Source: Narthecium ossifragum
Lineage: Eukaryota; Streptophyta; Magnoliopsida; Dioscoreales; Nartheciaceae
Assembly: GCA_963920575.1 (NCBI GenBank)
Contig: OY986971.1
Coordinates: 23,950,145-24,014,144, forward strand
DNA length: 64,000 nucleotides
Direction: 5' to 3'
Part shown: one piece after another, positions 1 to 11,508 of the stretch
Position numbering within the stretch: the stretch's first letter is position 1
Layout: each line of letters opens with the position of its first letter
The notes under the pieces: model-generated
The model's database searches: none
The model's input: only the letters and a program-made list of their open reading frames with translations
What the model was told of the DNA's origin: nothing
Position numbers and translations under genes: made by a program

Positions 1-3000
1 CGGGTGCTAGACATGGTCGGGTTCGACGTGATTCTCGGTATGGATTAGCTGACATCATACCGAGCCGTCATCGACTGTGGCCGTCGTAGGGTGACTGCTT
101 GGACACCTGACGGCGCTCGTTTCGTCCTGTTGGGGGATCGCCAGTCGGCCGATTCCCTCTTGTGTAGTTGCTTTCCCAGGCGCGAGGGCCAGCTGTCAGC
201 TTTACTGGCGCGTCTTTCCTTGTTCGCTGCAGAGGGCAGTTTACCTGCAGTTGTTTGTGAGTTTGTTGACGTCTTCCCAGATGAGCTACCGGGCCTTCCT
301 CCTTCCAGAGCAGTAGACTTCCAGATAGATCTTGTACTGGGTACCGGGCCGATCTCTCTGCCAGCTTTCAGGATGGCACCAGCAGAGCTGAGGGAGCTGA
401 GGGTCCAGCTGGACGGGTTGATCAGTAGAGGTTTCATCCGTGCCAGCACGTCACCTTGGGCAGCTCCTGTATTGTTCGCAAAGAAGAAGGACGGTACGCT
501 TCGTCTTTGCATTGATTACAGGAAGCTGAACAGGGTGAATCTTAAGAACAAGTATCCGATGCCGAGGATCGATGACTTGTTCAACCAGCTCCGAGGCTCT
601 TCGGTCTTTTCGAAGATCGATCTCCGTACCGGCTATCACCAGTTGAGGATTCGGGATTGCGACATCCCGAAGACGGCTTTTCGTACGAGGTACGGGTTGT
701 ACGAGTTCACGGTGATGCTATTCGGCTTGACGAACGCACCGGCGGCGTTCATGGATCTGATGCAGAGGGTCTTCCGACCGTACTTAGATCAGTTCGTGGT
801 GGTTTTCATCGACGACATACTAGTCTACTCGCGTACCGCGGAGGAGCACGGGCAGCATCTGAGGACAGTGTTGCAGTTGTTGAGGGGGCATAGGCTTCCT
901 GAGGTGCAGTTTCTGGGGCACGTGGTGTCAGCGGCGGGTATTTCAGTTGATCCAGCCAAGATCGAGGCAGTGCTACAGTGGCAGAGACCGGCGACAGTGT
1001 TCGAGGTCCGCAGCTTCCTCGGCTTAGCGGGTTACTACCGGAGGTTCGTGCGGGACTTCTCCAGGGTTGCTAGGCCGCTGACCAGGTTGACACAGAAGGC
1101 GGTCCCATTTGTTTGGGATGAGGCTTGTGAGCAGGCGTTCATCCAGTTGAGGACCAGACTGACGAGTGCACCTATCCTTATAGTTCCAGAGCGAGGCGTC
1201 GGCTACAGTGTCTATTGCGACGCCAGTGGGGAGGGTCTAGGCTGTGTGCTTATGCAGGAGGGCCATGTGGTGGCCTATGGTTCCAGGCAGCTGAAGGCCC
1301 ATGAGGGGAACTATCCAGTCCACGATCTTGAGCTTGCAGCGGTTGTCTTCGCTCTGAAGACGTGGCGGCACTACCTCTACGGTGAGTGGTTCTCGGTGTA
1401 CTCTGATCATAAGAGTTTGAGGCACATGTTTACCCAGCGTGACCTCAACCTCAGGCAGCGGCGGTGGATGGAGCTCCTAGAGGACTACGACTTCGAGTTG
1501 CATTACCACCCTGGTAAGGCAAACGTCGTAGCAGACACTCTCAGCAGGCAGATCAGAGACAGCAGAGTGACCTTAGCAGCCGTGTCAGCTCGGCAGTGGC
1601 AGATGCTGGAGATAGTCAATCAGTTTGGGCTTGACTTTGAGGACCGGGCGACAGGTAGTTTCCTGTATGCTGTTCGCAGCATTCCAGTTCTTTTGGCCAG
1701 AGTGATCGAGGCACAGGCTGGAGACCCAGAGCTCGTGGAGACCCGTGTTGCGATCGGCACCGAGCACGCAGTTGAGGGCTGGACAGTGTCGACAGACAGT
1801 GGTCCACTCTTCAGAGGCAGAGTTGCAGTTCCAGCTGACCCGGCGTTGCAAGAGGAGATTCTTCACGAGTTCCACCACTCCTGTTTCGCCGTTCACCCCG
1901 GGAGCACCAAGATGTACCACGACCTTCGCCGACAGTTCTGGTGGTGCGGGATGAAGAGGTCAGTAGCTGAGTTCGTCTCCAGATGCCTCACCTGTCAGAG
2001 GGTAAAGGCAGAGCACAGGCGGACCCCAGGATTGTTGCAGCCACTTCCCGTGCCAGAGTGGAAGTGGGAACATATAGCTATGGACTTCGTCACCGGGCTA
2101 CCCAGGTCACCAAGGGGGAATGATGCGATTTGGGTCATTGTCGATCAACTGACCAAATCGGCTCATTTCCTCCCCATGAGGACTACAGATCCAGTTGCCA
2201 GACTGAGCTAGAGGTACATTGACGAGGTAGTACGACTGCACGGCATTCCAGTGTCGATAGTGTCAGACAGAGATCCCAGATTCACCGGCAGGTTCTGGAG
2301 CAGCTTCCAGGACTCCTTGGGGACAGCGCTGACGTTCAGCACAGCCTTCCACCCTCAAACAGACGGACAGTCGGAGCGGACTATCCAGATCTTGGAGGAC
2401 ATGCTTAGAGCATGTGTGCTAGACGCTGGAGGTACGTGGGAGCAGCACGTGACTTTGGTGGAGTTTGCCTACAACAACAGTTTCCAGGCTAGTTTGGGTT
2501 TTGCACCCTTCGAGGCGTTGTACGGCAGACCGTGTCGCTCACCGGTGTGTTGGACTGAGGTTGGGGAGGCATCCCTTACCGGTCCGGACATCATCAGACA
2601 GTCGTCAGAGAGGTTGGCTCAGATCAGGCAGAGGCTTCTGACAGTGCAGAGCAGGCAGAAGAGCTACGCAGACCGCAGGCGACGACCCCTGGAGTTCGCA
2701 GTTGGCGACAGAGTGCTACTGAAGGTGTCCCCGCGCAGAGGGTCGATCAGGTTTGGTAGCAGGGGTAAGCTAGCTCCGAGGTTCACGGGTCCTTTTGAGA
2801 TCGTCAGGCGCGTCGGAGCAGTCGCTTACCAGTTGGCTCTACCCCCGCACATGTCAGCAGTTCACCCCACCTTCCACGTGTCTATGCTGAGGAAGTACAT
2901 TCCAGACCCTTCTCACGTGATCAGACACGACGACCTCGAGGTTGAGGAGGATGCCACCTACATAGAGCAGCCAGTATAGATCATGGACAGACGGGATCAG

Positions 3001-3219
3001 GTGCTGAGAGGCAGATCGTTACCATTGGTCATGGTCAGGTGGAGACATGGCAGTGCAGAGAGTCTGACTTGGGAGCGAGAGGATCGCATGCGTCGGGAGT
3101 TTCCCCGACTATTCACCTCTTCAGGTAGTTCCTTGTTGTGGGCGTTGGCGCCCCTAGCTGTGGCCTTATTTGTGCAGGTAGGCTTAGTTGTTTCTCTTTT
3201 CCCCCGGCTTCAACCTTGA
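1..3219 (+). pseudogene. Ty3/gypsy pol polyprotein, decayed, 5' end outside window
   Basis: Frame +1 reads through the end of the protease (DVILGMD), reverse transcriptase with FIDDILVYS, RNase H ([13 protein letters not shown], then SDHKSL), the HHCC integrase zinc finger (about 1867-2010), the integrase core (MDF at 2080, SDRDPRF at 2266, and the third acidic residue in DGQSERTIQ) and a C-terminal chromodomain-like segment (WRHGSAESLTWERED, about 3034-3090). The order PR-RT-RH-INT marks Ty3/gypsy; the C-terminus and the LTR of more than 2 kb suggest the Tekay/Del chromovirus clade (inference). The element is dead: in-frame stops at 46-48, 2209-2211 and 2977-2979, and about 11 residues are missing from the RT between HR and LPEVQFLGH near 890-897. 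Gag and the 5' LTR would lie left of base 1. Confidence 0.95.
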
Positions 3220-3254
3220 ATTTCGGGACGAAATTCTTTTTAAGGTGTTTAGGT
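3220..3254 (+). other. Polypurine-tract region before the 3' LTR
   Basis: Immediately after the last pol codon comes TTTCGGGACGAAATTC and an A/G-rich stretch. This resembles the conserved sequence that precedes the 3' LTR in plant chromoviruses, where plus-strand DNA synthesis is primed. The exact tract is not resolved. Confidence 0.55.
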
Positions 3255-3540
3255 TGTGAGGGCCCGTCCCTCAGACCTGACTCGATCACGTGGGTCGAGA
3301 GCCAGTTTCCTGTTGGTTTGGTTCCGCGTCGGGCACGATCGGGCGATCGTGTTGCGGTTATGGACCCCGGGGGCATTTTGGTAAATATGCCCTCTGATGG
3401 TCGGTTTCACACCCGCGTTCCACACACTGGCTTTGATTGATGTATGTGTTTGATTAGAATCCCTAGGGTGCTTCCGATCGGAGGATCGGAGCTCGATCGG
3501 AAAAGATCGATTTGGACGGCTGAGATAGATTTGGAATTTC

Positions 3541-3548
3541 TATATAAG
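3541..3548 (+). promoter_or_regulatory. Probable LTR TATA box
   Basis: TATATAAG lies about 290 bp into the LTR and is followed by a CT-rich stretch (3556-3612) typical of a plant 5' leader. This is the likely start-site region of the element's RNA; it is inferred from sequence only. Confidence 0.5.
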
Positions 3549-4078
3549 GCATGTCCCTTTCTCTCTTTCCTTCTCTCCTTCACCTGTCGTTCTCTCCCCT
3601 TCTCTCTCTCCTTCGGCTGAGGTAGGGTTTGGAGATTTGGTCTTCGGAGCTCGGATCTTGTCGGCTTGACCGGCGGGACGCGTGAAGGAGCTACCCTACT
3701 TGCTCAAGTAGGTGTTTCTACCTCGATCCTTGGATCGGGTTCTCCTAGGATAGGTTTTATGTGCTTTTGCTGTAAGAATACATGTTAGAATGGTTTGTAA
3801 CTCTTTGTATGTGTAGTATAACTCTTTTCCTGTATTCCTACGTTGAGATCTCAGTATTTGAACGGTTAGTTTCCGTATTATCGTCGTTTTGTCGATTTTT
3901 GTCCATTTGGACCTAGATAGGAGATTTAACCGTCAAAAGCTGGATTTCTTCACTCCATTAGCTTCCCCATTGCTAAATATACTTGCTTGCAAGATTTCAT
4001 CTTATTCCAACGTGATTTGATCCTTGAAATCCAAGAAATTGGATCTCCGACACTGTTCTGAAGAACAATGCCTAAGGC

Positions 4079-4380
4079 TCGACGGTCGATCGGTGCATCG
4101 ACCGTCAAGTGTTGTTTTACCCTTTCTGGGCCTGGCGGTCGACCGTCGGGCTCTATCGGGATTTTAACCTCCCAGGGTCGATGCATGGATCGACCGTGGG
4201 AGTTCCTCCTTTTCGTCTTTTACCTGACGGTCGACCGTCGGATCGACCGTCGCATCGACCGTCAGGCGCTGTTTGGTTTTGGGTTTCTCAAGGTCGATGG
4301 GTGGATCGACCGTCGCCTTTGGCTTTCTTCGCTTGGGTCTCACGGTCGATCGCCGGATCGACCGTAACATCGTCCGTGAC
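4079..4380 (+). repeat. Array of GGTCGAT / ATCGACC half-sites inside the LTR
   Basis: About 300 bp hold repeated GGTCGAT...ATCGACC inverted pairs (for example GGTCGATCGGTGCATCGACC at 4084, and others near 4138, 4173, 4229, 4291 and 4343). The half-sites face each other with short spacers. It resembles the GATCGATC arrays in other LTRs of this window, with a changed core. Confidence 0.75.
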
Positions 4381-5623
4381 CCCTTTGAGCTTGGTTTTTC
4401 GGGTCTTTCTTGGATGATTTGAATTGTGATTAGTATCTAAATATGTTGGGGAGTATGTAGGTGAATTTCATGAAGTTTTCAAAGGATTTTCATCAGGTTT
4501 GAGAATTGATTCGGGTAAACCCTTTTTGGGTGAAGCTATGGCTTGTTTGCATTTAAATACATGTATGATTGTAGTTAGATGCTCAATTAATTGCTTAGCC
4601 ATTAACTAGCTATGAGTGCTAGTTAATGAGAGACTGTGGAACCTTAGCCTCTTGCCGGTGAGTGCCGAGGGCTATTGTATATCTGTTGAACTTATAACTA
4701 TTGATGTGGCATATAGAGACATCTAGGATAGATGTTTGCCTAGAATCATGCATTGTATGCATTAGAGGCATTTGAGGTTAGGCGGGCGATGGTTTAGGTC
4801 GCCAATCCGAGACTCTCGGGTAGCTCGAATCTAGCCTTAGGACCGTGGATGGGTAGTCAGGAGTAGGGTGTGATTGTTGATCAAATCTCTTGTGATTGAG
4901 GATTGCGATAGTTGACTTGAATTAGTATTTGAGGTTTAGAGGTCGTGTTGTCTTCCAAGGCCAAGTGCTAAGGATGCAATCGATGTGTTCCCGACGTGGT
5001 CCCCAGGCAGTGGTATCCCTGCTGGGTAAGGGTGATCCTGCATGGTACTGTTCCCCTGTCAGTGCTTAGGGTGATCTTGGTAGAGTGACCAAGAGAGAGG
5101 TTCATGACAGGAGCCCTTGGGACATCGGTGGGTTATGGGACCCGTGGCATCCGTTAGACTTAGGCTGGGAGACAACACTGTTGTTGTTTTCCTCCTTTCA
5201 GTGTGCCGTAGAGTAGAACCCTACTGAGCTTATCACTCACTCCTACCCGGGTTGCGTTTGCAGGTGCAGGTGGCAGTTCTTCTTCGGTGGAGCCGGCAGG
5301 ATCGGCCTTCGGTGGCACGAGTACATCCAGGGGCGCTTGAGATTGCTGGAGGATTACCTGTTGTACCTTTTTGAGATACATGTATATGATGTAACTTCTG
5401 AGGATTTTGGAGTATTGTATTATATCTATCTCTTGGGAGCTTTTGTATTAAATCTGATCTGTACAACTTGATGATATATTAAAAATTGAATCTGTATCGC
5501 CTCTGGAATACAACTGTTAAATTTATCCATCTTTTCCGCTTTGTACTGCGCCAATTGGAGATGAATAGTGATAGGAACCCTCACACCCCGTCCTGGATGG
5601 GTTTTCTTGGTCGGGGTGTGACA

Positions 5624-7240
5624 AATAGCCTCCTCCTCCATTGCAGACACATGCACAAGGGTCTCGGACCCCATGGCGGCAACGAGCTTTTTAAAGCTCT
5701 CCTCGTGGACCTCATCGTGGTGGTGAAGCAGGCCAGGCCCCTGTGTATCTTCCCCTCGCCTCTCACAGGTCCAATCCAGCCCATCCTCAGCTAGCCTACT
5801 GAATCTGTTTGGGCCTACTCCCCACTTCGACTTTGCAAGCGGGCCTTTTTTATCCATCCCACCTGGGCCCACCGGATGGGTCAGCTTAAGAGCGGATGAA
5901 ACCCTAGGAACTAGGGTATTATCGCGAGAGTGTTCCGCCGTCACCCTCATCCCTCTCCCCCCGCGTCACTTCCTTCGCCCCCATTCCGCCGTCAGCGAGC
6001 ACCCTGACCTCATCCTCGTTTTCGCCTGGCCGTCCTTTCACCGTCCCTTGTCCTATCCTCCCATCATCCAACGATTTCTTCGGCTGCCATACGCCACGTG
6101 GCCTTCTCATATCAGCCGACAGGTTCTGACAGGCGTCACCCCTCTGGTCCGCTGAGTCATCCGGCCTCCCCTTGGTTTCCGCCAGCTGTCCCTGTCTCCC
6201 TCGCAAGCTCCGACGGTCCCGGCGGACGACGTGCCACTCCCCAGCCGCCGCCGCTATCACCGGAGTCGGAAACAGCAAGTCACTGTGAGTACCCATTCTC
6301 TCAAAACCCGGTGGCTCCTCCTCCATCTCCTCAGGATCACGACTCCTCTTCTCCGATTCAATCTTTTCCTTCTCCTTCATCTCCTTAAGGGCCTTGCACG
6401 AACCCGCTCCATGGCCTATCCTGGCACAAAACTCACAAATCTTCACATGCTCGTAGATGAACTCCACCAGCCTTGTCCCACACCTTGTTGTGACCGGCAC
6501 CCCAAACTTCACAATCCTACTAATATCCATCTCCACACAGACGCGGGCATATTTCCCCCTCTCCACATCCTCTGTATAGAGATCAACCTGTAATGGTAGC
6601 CCAATCGCTGAGATGATCCTCATCACCACCTCTCTGTCGAAAAGCTCCATCGACAGCTCCGACAGCCTGACCCAAACCGGCGTCATGGTAAAGTCCTCGG
6701 GCGTCGGGCAGAAGTCCTCCCTCCAACGCAGGAGTGAGAGCATCTTCCCATGAACAGACCAAGGCCCCATTGTGAGGACATGGTGAAGGTCGATCTCATT
6801 AGTGAACTAAAAGACCACCACCCCCCTAGCCATGTCGATCACCCTGAAATCATCCGTAGTATTCCAAAGCATCACCAACTTCTGCTTCAAAATGACAAGG
6901 GGTAACCTCCTCCCAAGGAACCTTCCAAACAACGCAAACCTCCATTTCCAGCAGCATCTGTCGAGGAGTTCATCCTCCAACACCACCTCCTCAGCATACA
7001 GGGGACCCAGGGTGGCCATCTCCTCCTCCGTCACCCTAGAGGATCTAGGCTTTAGTCCGGCCGCAGCTGCATAAGTTGCTCTGCCCCCCATCCTTTTCCC
7101 CCTACATCGGAAGGCCGCCTGGGGACTCCTCCCATTCCAGGCTGGCCGGTGTCAATATCCGACACCTGCACCGGTGATGAGCTCACATCTCGCACCATCT
7201 CTCCTCCTTCAACCTAACTCTTCCCGTCTTTATCAGATCA
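5624..7240 (-). pseudogene. LINE ORF1 (DUF4283 / zinc-knuckle) fragment
   Basis: Read on the minus strand, the segments 7091-6807 and 6770-5919 are in one frame separated by a TAG at 6807-6809, and encode a plant non-LTR retrotransposon ORF1: a DUF4283-like domain (WRFALFGRFLGRRLP, then TMGPWSVHGKMLSLLRW) followed by a CX2CX4HX4C zinc knuckle (CEFCARIGHGAGSC, about 6380-6420). After a stop at 5919 the product-like reading continues in another frame (5950 down to 5624), so at least one frameshift exists; another is likely in the G-run at 7080-7110. The fragment ends exactly where the gypsy LTR ends, so the gypsy element inserted into this LINE. Endonuclease and RT would lie left of the gypsy element, outside the window. 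Confidence 0.85.
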
Positions 7241-8700
7241 TTTTGTTTTAGATTTTGCCCCCCTTAAGTCTCGTTCTGGTTTCGACACTGGATTTGTTTG
7301 TGTACAAATATGACAATTGTATAATTGTATATAATGAATATAAACATACTGGCATAATCACTGATTCCATAATTTGTGAAATTAGCTTCGATCTTGAGAA
7401 GATTTGTCTCTTTCTAAGGACTTGCTATTCATACCAATAATACTTCCATCTTGAGAAGATTTCCCTTTCTCTAAAGAGTTACCGTTCAAATCTATAACAA
7501 CTAGGAAACACAAATAACTAGATCGATTGCATGGGAGCCAAAATTGTGGAATGGTGGACTGTGCAGGTGTGGAATGGTGGATTGCGCGGGAGTGAAGAGC
7601 GATTGCACTCCAAGAGACATGCGTGAGTTTTTGGGATTCTAAATATGTTTTCTTATTTTCTACTAATTTTTGTTATATTTTTCTTTTTATTTGATATAGT
7701 TAGAAGGTGTATGGGTTAAATGAGAACCATAAGGGATAGGAGAACCAATAAGGAGGTGGTTAATGTTCACCCACTTTTTAGGTGGGTGAACAAAATTGCA
7801 CTCTAGTAGAATACATCAAATCCTTGGGAATTTAATTTTGTATAATTAATAGGACTTTTACGTGCAAGCAATTCAGTTTAGCATCTACGACTCACTTCTG
7901 GATCCCGGAACCAAGGGTGGCCGAACAGAGCTCTCTTGATTATAAGCGCTTATAAGTGTCCATTCAAAAAAAACATGGGAACAAAACCGAGAAATGTCAT
8001 ATAACAAAATATATAGTGATACAACTAAAAACCAGATTGAAACGAATAAAAAAAACCATGAATAGCAGTCTTTTTGATTGATCAGATCAGCCCGAAGGCT
8101 GGGGCTACCGCCCACCTCTACAGATTTCCTTCTTACAATAACTCCATACCCTGACCATCCTGATCGAAGATGAAAGAACACTAAAAAGCCATAACATTAA
8201 TTATTTCATTTCCCTAAACCGTTATTATCACATTTTGAAGATTTTCCTAATATTTTCTTGGATTCCTGCATAATTAGGTTCTATATAACATAATTAGTGC
8301 CCGCTTTAGAATACCTGCATGGATCAGGGATTGCGTGGAATGAAAACCGTGCCAGGGGTTGGGTCGCTAGATCAATATATTTCAGCTCAATTAAACAATA
8401 ATTTTGCTATTCCATCTCATTTGAGTTAGAACGGCCATGTTTAGGTTAATTTCTTTAATGGAACTAAATTGTGACTAATGGTAGAAGGTTTTTGACCCAA
8501 AATTAAACAGGGATTTTGGCAACATAGTCATAAAATAAGGAGTATTTGTGGTTTAGAGGGAACAGAGATCTAGCTGTGTGTTTCTTCAGGAATCAGCATT
8601 GAAAGATTCCAGACGTTTTATATGGCTAAGCAACCCAGAAACTTTATCTTTTAGTTCAGTTGTATTGCAATGTAAACTGCAATACGTCTCTAGTCTCTAG
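7241..8700. other. No gene recognised
   Basis: AT-rich intergenic DNA. Short open frames show no family motif. I see no RNA gene or element with clear ends. Confidence 0.5.
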
Positions 8701-9048
8701 GCACACCCACACCAACAGCAACAAATAAAAGATGAGCAACAAATGAGATAAAATACAGTATGTCTAACAACATAAGTTATGCAAAACCTTTTAAACCTAT
8801 CCTCCTCTTCTGCATGACATTCATATGGAGATCCGCTTTTGCATCCTATCCTGCATGACTGAATATCTGAAGATCGGCAAACAAGGGTCAGATAATATAC
8901 CAAGAAAGGTACCCTTACGTTTAAAATGACAACCTGTTTATACATCCTAAGATGACAATCAGAAATTTACAAACTTCAAAAAACTTTACATATGATGAGT
9001 ACTTTTTTGCTATTGCTTTCTAAATTCAAATATCACAAAAGCATGAAA

Positions 9049-10246
9049 CTAAAAAATCTTAATACATTGACCTAAACAACTGATGAAAGACGAAGAACAA
9101 GTTAATACTCTAATGTTTCCGAGCAAGAAGAACAAGGGGAATTGAGCTATGGCCATCAAAAGCAGCATATAATGCTGCCTACTTGAATGCTTCTCATAGC
9201 TCCTCATCTCCGTGAACAGCACTCTCTTCATAGTCTTCACCAAGAACACCCCCATGCACAGACACATCCATGGCATCACGAAATAATAAGAATAGCTCCA
9301 TATCAGCCTTGCCAGCATGGCCAAGGACACGCCTGTGAAGGCATACCCGCCATACGCCACAATGTCCAGGAGCGGCACTTCCCCACCACCCATATACTGT
9401 AATATACCTTTAAGGAGCAGAAATTGCGCACCCCAACCACAGAGTGCCCACATGAACTGCCACTGAACCGCTCCAGCAGAAAATCTGCATGACAGACATC
9501 AGCAAAAATTGGCAATAATTATGATAAAATTTGCCACATAAAAGGATATGCATATGAACTTGTCTTACTTTCCAAGAAGACCGGAAGATAATCCTGCAAG
9601 AACAACATAGGTACCAAAAGCCATAAAAGGGATGTATAAGTCGGGGGCATTTATATCAAAAATTGGAGGTTTATAGGACAGTCTACCGCCAACTGGCTCA
9701 GTTATCCGAGTCCAATGTCCCTGGGAGAGAAAAATCAGTATGACAAAACAGCAATTATCCATTCAAAGTCAAAGATAGTCAAGTTTGTTAGTTACCCTGT
9801 GAAGAAAAGGAAACAAGACAACTTTCAACTTGTTCCTCACATATTGGTCGTTAACTTGAAAGTAGTATTGGGGATTAGAGAAGTACTTGCTCATCTGTTT
9901 CACAAGAGTCAAAAAACTACACATTAGATCCGTACAGTAAGCTCTAGCATGTCTATGACAATCCAGTCTACCTAGAGCGAAAAAATAATAAGTGACCTAC
10001 GGAACACATATTAATGGGTTTTGGCAATACATTGCTTTGCATAAATTCAGAGCTTGAGTCTAAAAATTTTTCTCCATATGCTCCCAAGCCACCTCGGATA
10101 AGACCAGACCCTGCTCCATAGAATGCATTGCCAAAAGGGTTCGGCTGAGGATTTAATGGGGGCCTCTGCATCCCAGGCTGATTGCCCAGATTGTCATACA
10201 TTGGTGGCCTCTTCATTCCAGGCTGATTGCCCAGATTGTCATACAT
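9049..10246 (-). CDS. YIF1-type ER-Golgi membrane protein (YIP1 family), four coding exons
   Basis: Exons on the minus strand are 10246-10031, 9894-9796, 9720-9569 and 9484-9049; all junctions are GT-AG, phases fit, total 903 bp (300 aa). Family blocks are clear: [20 protein letters not shown] (about residues 46-65), [58 protein letters not shown], then four or five hydrophobic membrane segments in the C-terminal 170 residues. YIF1 pairs with YIP1 and Rab GTPases in ER-to-Golgi vesicle traffic (family knowledge). Two oddities: a 15-residue unit at the N-terminus is duplicated in tandem, and the C-terminus runs about 20 residues past the usual LGNI end. Start chosen at the first ATG after a splice acceptor at about 10250; a 5' UTR exon probably lies near 13.95-14.1 kb. 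The second repeat's ATG is an alternative start. Confidence 0.93.
10157..10246 (-). repeat. 45-bp in-frame tandem duplication in YIF1 exon
   Basis: Two adjacent 15-codon units, [15 protein letters not shown] and [15 protein letters not shown], differ by one residue. Other YIF1 proteins normally have one such N-terminal unit. Confidence 0.9.
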
Positions 10247-10658
10247 TGCTGCAAAATGACAGCAAGAAGGGAAAAGCAATCAGATCAAACTAACTCTTCA
10301 ACATTTACATGGAAACCAATTAAGTTCATATATAACATCTACAAATTACAATATGTAAAACTACACCCAAGATAATCCTTTTCCACTAAAAATACAGCAG
10401 TAGACACCAAATCTAGAGAGCTTCTAGACACAGTTACAGTTTAAGGCCAACCTATGACGGATCAAATGTGTAATTGATCCCAATTCTAGTTGGACATGAT
10501 GTTTTTTCTAAGAGATTAGTACCAATGTGAAAAATTTATACCTCTCAGGGTCTATAAACACCGGAAAAGCACTGGACTCTTGTCATAAGTGGATGCTCTA
10601 ATAGACAGGCTGGAGATAAAATTTCACTCACCTTATAATTACTTTAAAATTCCAAGAA

Positions 10659-10917
10659 ATGTAAAAGCCAACGTTGCAATCAAGGATTTCCTTGCCGGTC
10701 GGCAACCTTGGTGCCGGCCGGAAAATATCGAGCCGGTAGCCCACCGGCTCGAAATCTGGGACTGACTCTGGCTCGGGACTATTCACCCTTGAGCCAAGCG
10801 GCATCATCTGGTGCCGGTCGGCAATTGAGTGGTTCCGATCAGCACATATGATAGGATCTATATAGGAGGAAAAAAAGAGAGGAACAGAAGGAAAGAAGAG
10901 AGGGAGAGGGAGAGGAA

Positions 10918-10968
<51 letters not shown>

Positions 10969-11245
10969 AGAGAGAGAAAAAAGAGAGAAGGGGAGGAGAA
11001 AAGGACGGAGGAAGGAGAAGGAGAGGACGTCCAGTCGGCCTGCGGCAGTGAAAGGTAGGAGACGAAGCTTTTAGGGTTCGATGGATGTTTTATAGTTAAG
11101 TGGGTTACGGGTGCTTTATTAGTTAACGGGTTTCGGGTTTTAAAACCCATATTCAAAGTTTTTAAAACCCCTAAGTCCCACGCCCCTCTTCACTTTCGCC
11201 GCACCCCCCCCCCCCCTTCTCACGATCTATTGCCGTCACCCACCT

Positions 11246-11290
<45 letters not shown>

Positions 11291-11499
11291 GCTTTCGCCA
11301 CCACCGCCTCTGAAGCTCATCTCCGGCTCCCAAAAAAGTCCTCGGTGTCCTCCTTCTCCGATGAAAACTTCACTAGCTCCTATATCTCTCGTCACACCTT
11401 GCCGACCGGCAAATAGGTCGGCACTGCCGGTGCCGGCAGCAAGTCTCGAGCTGACTCGGCACGTGCCTCCGGCATGGCAATCCTTGGTTGCAATGACAT
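10659..11499. mobile_element. Non-autonomous Mutator-like element with 9-bp target duplication
   Basis: TTCCAAGAA flanks the segment on both sides (10650-10658 and 11500-11508), a 9-bp duplication typical of Mutator-like elements. The ends are inverted: ATGT...TTGCAATCAAGGATT on the left and the complement of AATCCTTGGTTGCAATGACAT on the right, with a spacer of different length after ATGT. Inside are GC-rich blocks with repeated GCCGGTCGGCA motifs, a GA run (about 10920-10960), a CT run (about 11252-11286) and a C run near 11204. No transposase is seen. It lies upstream of the YIF1 start, probably in a leader intron. Confidence 0.7.
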
Positions 11500-11508
11500 T
11501 TCCAAGAA

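Larger units (their letters stand above)
3255..5623 (+). mobile_element. 3' LTR of the Ty3/gypsy element
   Basis: It starts TGTGAGGGCCCGTCCC and ends GGGGTGTGACA, 2369 bp. The same TGTGAGG...ACA ends occur at 16432-18581 (reverse) and 51520-55799. Internal blocks such as the one around 4800-4860 (tctcgggtagctcg, cttaggaccgt) recur at 55013-55055 in the 51520-55799 LTR, so those two are related. A TATA box lies at 3541 and a palindromic array at 4079-4380. The five bases after the LTR are AATAG; the matching target-site duplication would be left of the window. Alternative start TG at 3246. Confidence 0.85.

Noticed and set aside
4068..4417. About 100-codon open frames on both strands
   Set aside because: Frames are created by the GATCGACCGTC repeats inside the gypsy LTR.
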